Origin: Streptomyces sp. NBC_01717
GTDB lineage: Bacteria > Actinomycetota > Actinomycetes > Streptomycetales > Streptomycetaceae
NCBI RefSeq assembly: GCF_036248255.1
Contig: NZ_CP109178.1
Coordinates: forward strand, 2,790,001 to 2,854,000
Reading direction: 5' to 3'
Length of the DNA: 64,000 bases
The notes below the pieces were generated by a model. The model made no database searches. It had not been told where the DNA came from and worked only from the letters and a program-made list of their open reading frames with translations. Of the stretch, positions 63,639 through 64,000 are shown piece by piece. The stretch's first letter is position 1. Each line of letters opens with the position of its first letter. A program made the translations under genes and the position numbers.

Positions 63639-64000
63639 ATGCCGACCACCACCCTCACCCCCGACCAGCTCGACCGTCAGGCCGCACGTCTCCACGACAC
63701 GGAGGCCTGGCAGCAGATCGTCGCGGGCTGGGACATCACCACCCCCGAACCCGTGCGTCCTGTCTCACCCGGCAGCGCGCCGCACCCGCCGGACCGGCAC
63801 CCGGCCGACTGGCGCGATCTGCTGTCCGTGCCCGTCGACCAGCTGATCGCCGACTCGGTGCGCGCCCTGCCCCCGGCCCCGCCGCGCGAGCGTCCACTCC
63901 CCGGACGAATCGGCGCGATCCTCCCGGACCGGCTCCATGCCTGGCGTCGCATCGGGCAGCCTGAACTGCGGCCTTCCACCCACCTCGCCTACGCACGGCA
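63639..64000 (+). CDS. Hypothetical protein (5' part)
   Basis: The first 120 codons of a rightward gene that runs off the right edge. ATG at 63639 begins MPTTTLTPDQLDRQAARLH, preceded by ACGGAGACG. The visible part is Pro/Arg/Leu-rich and shows no family I can name (DWRDLLSVPVDQLIADSVRA, AWRRIGQPELRPSTHLAYA). It is divergent from the ArsR-FtsX unit, 205 bp away. Confidence 0.6.
   Translation, partial: MPTTTLTPDQLDRQAARLHDTEAWQQIVAGWDITTPEPVRPVSPGSAPHPPDRHPADWRDLLSVPVDQLIADSVRALPPAPPRERPLPGRIGAILPDRLHAWRRIGQPELRPSTHLAYAR

Overview
The window is chromosomal DNA from a Streptomyces or a very close actinomycete. Evidence: very high GC, GTG starts, dense GC-rich shadow frames on the antisense strand, and a gene order that (from memory) parallels the hrdB-whiH and lexA-nrdRJ neighbourhood of the S. 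coelicolor chromosome. I see no rRNA, tRNA, CRISPR array, insertion sequence or prophage. This is largely conserved core chromosome with a few accessory pieces.

Layout. 0-7 kb: start of a topoisomerase IV/gyrase B gene, a small zinc-ribbon protein, a secreted trypsin, the principal sigma factor HrdB, the sporulation regulator WhiH and a one-polypeptide ABC exporter. 7-14 kb: a NrtR-like NUDIX protein, a DUF4192 protein, a RecQ helicase with a C-terminal phosphoribosyltransferase motif, two unknowns and RNase HII. 14-23 kb: a TetR/MFS efflux pair with two operators, a DUF4173 membrane protein, an ADP-ribosylglycohydrolase, a histidine phosphatase, and DUF4937, DUF1152 and TerD proteins. 23-30 kb: the nrdR-nrdJ operon with paired NrdR boxes, lexA with its SOS box, and dinG. 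30-36 kb: a four-gene NRPS-independent siderophore operon of unknown product. 36-39 kb: two tandem lipoprotein serine proteases. 39-50 kb: housekeeping genes hflX, an M1 peptidase, rshA, dapF, miaA and miaB, plus a small MT0933-type antitoxin. 50-57 kb: an orphan TAXI binding protein facing a two-component system, then the gluABCD glutamate uptake operon. 57-64 kb: an FAD monooxygenase, a cysteine dioxygenase-rhodanese operon behind a Cys-rich leader peptide, an ArsR-FtsX pair and a partial unknown gene.

Functional themes are DNA replication and repair (parE, recQ, rnhB, nrdRJ, lexA, dinG), global and developmental control (hrdB, whiH, rshA), tRNA modification (miaA, miaB), metal and sulfur metabolism (siderophore operon, cysteine dioxygenase), and envelope or secreted proteolysis (three serine proteases, one M1 peptidase). 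The most interesting signals are: the leader ORF MDLVRYAGCVCRPSC before the cysteine dioxygenase, with part of the ORF complementary to the downstream ribosome binding site; the siderophore operon, which lacks both a hydroxylase and a visible iron box; a palindrome of two head-to-head TTATCCACA DnaA boxes upstream of recQ; and the RecQ-phosphoribosyltransferase fusion.
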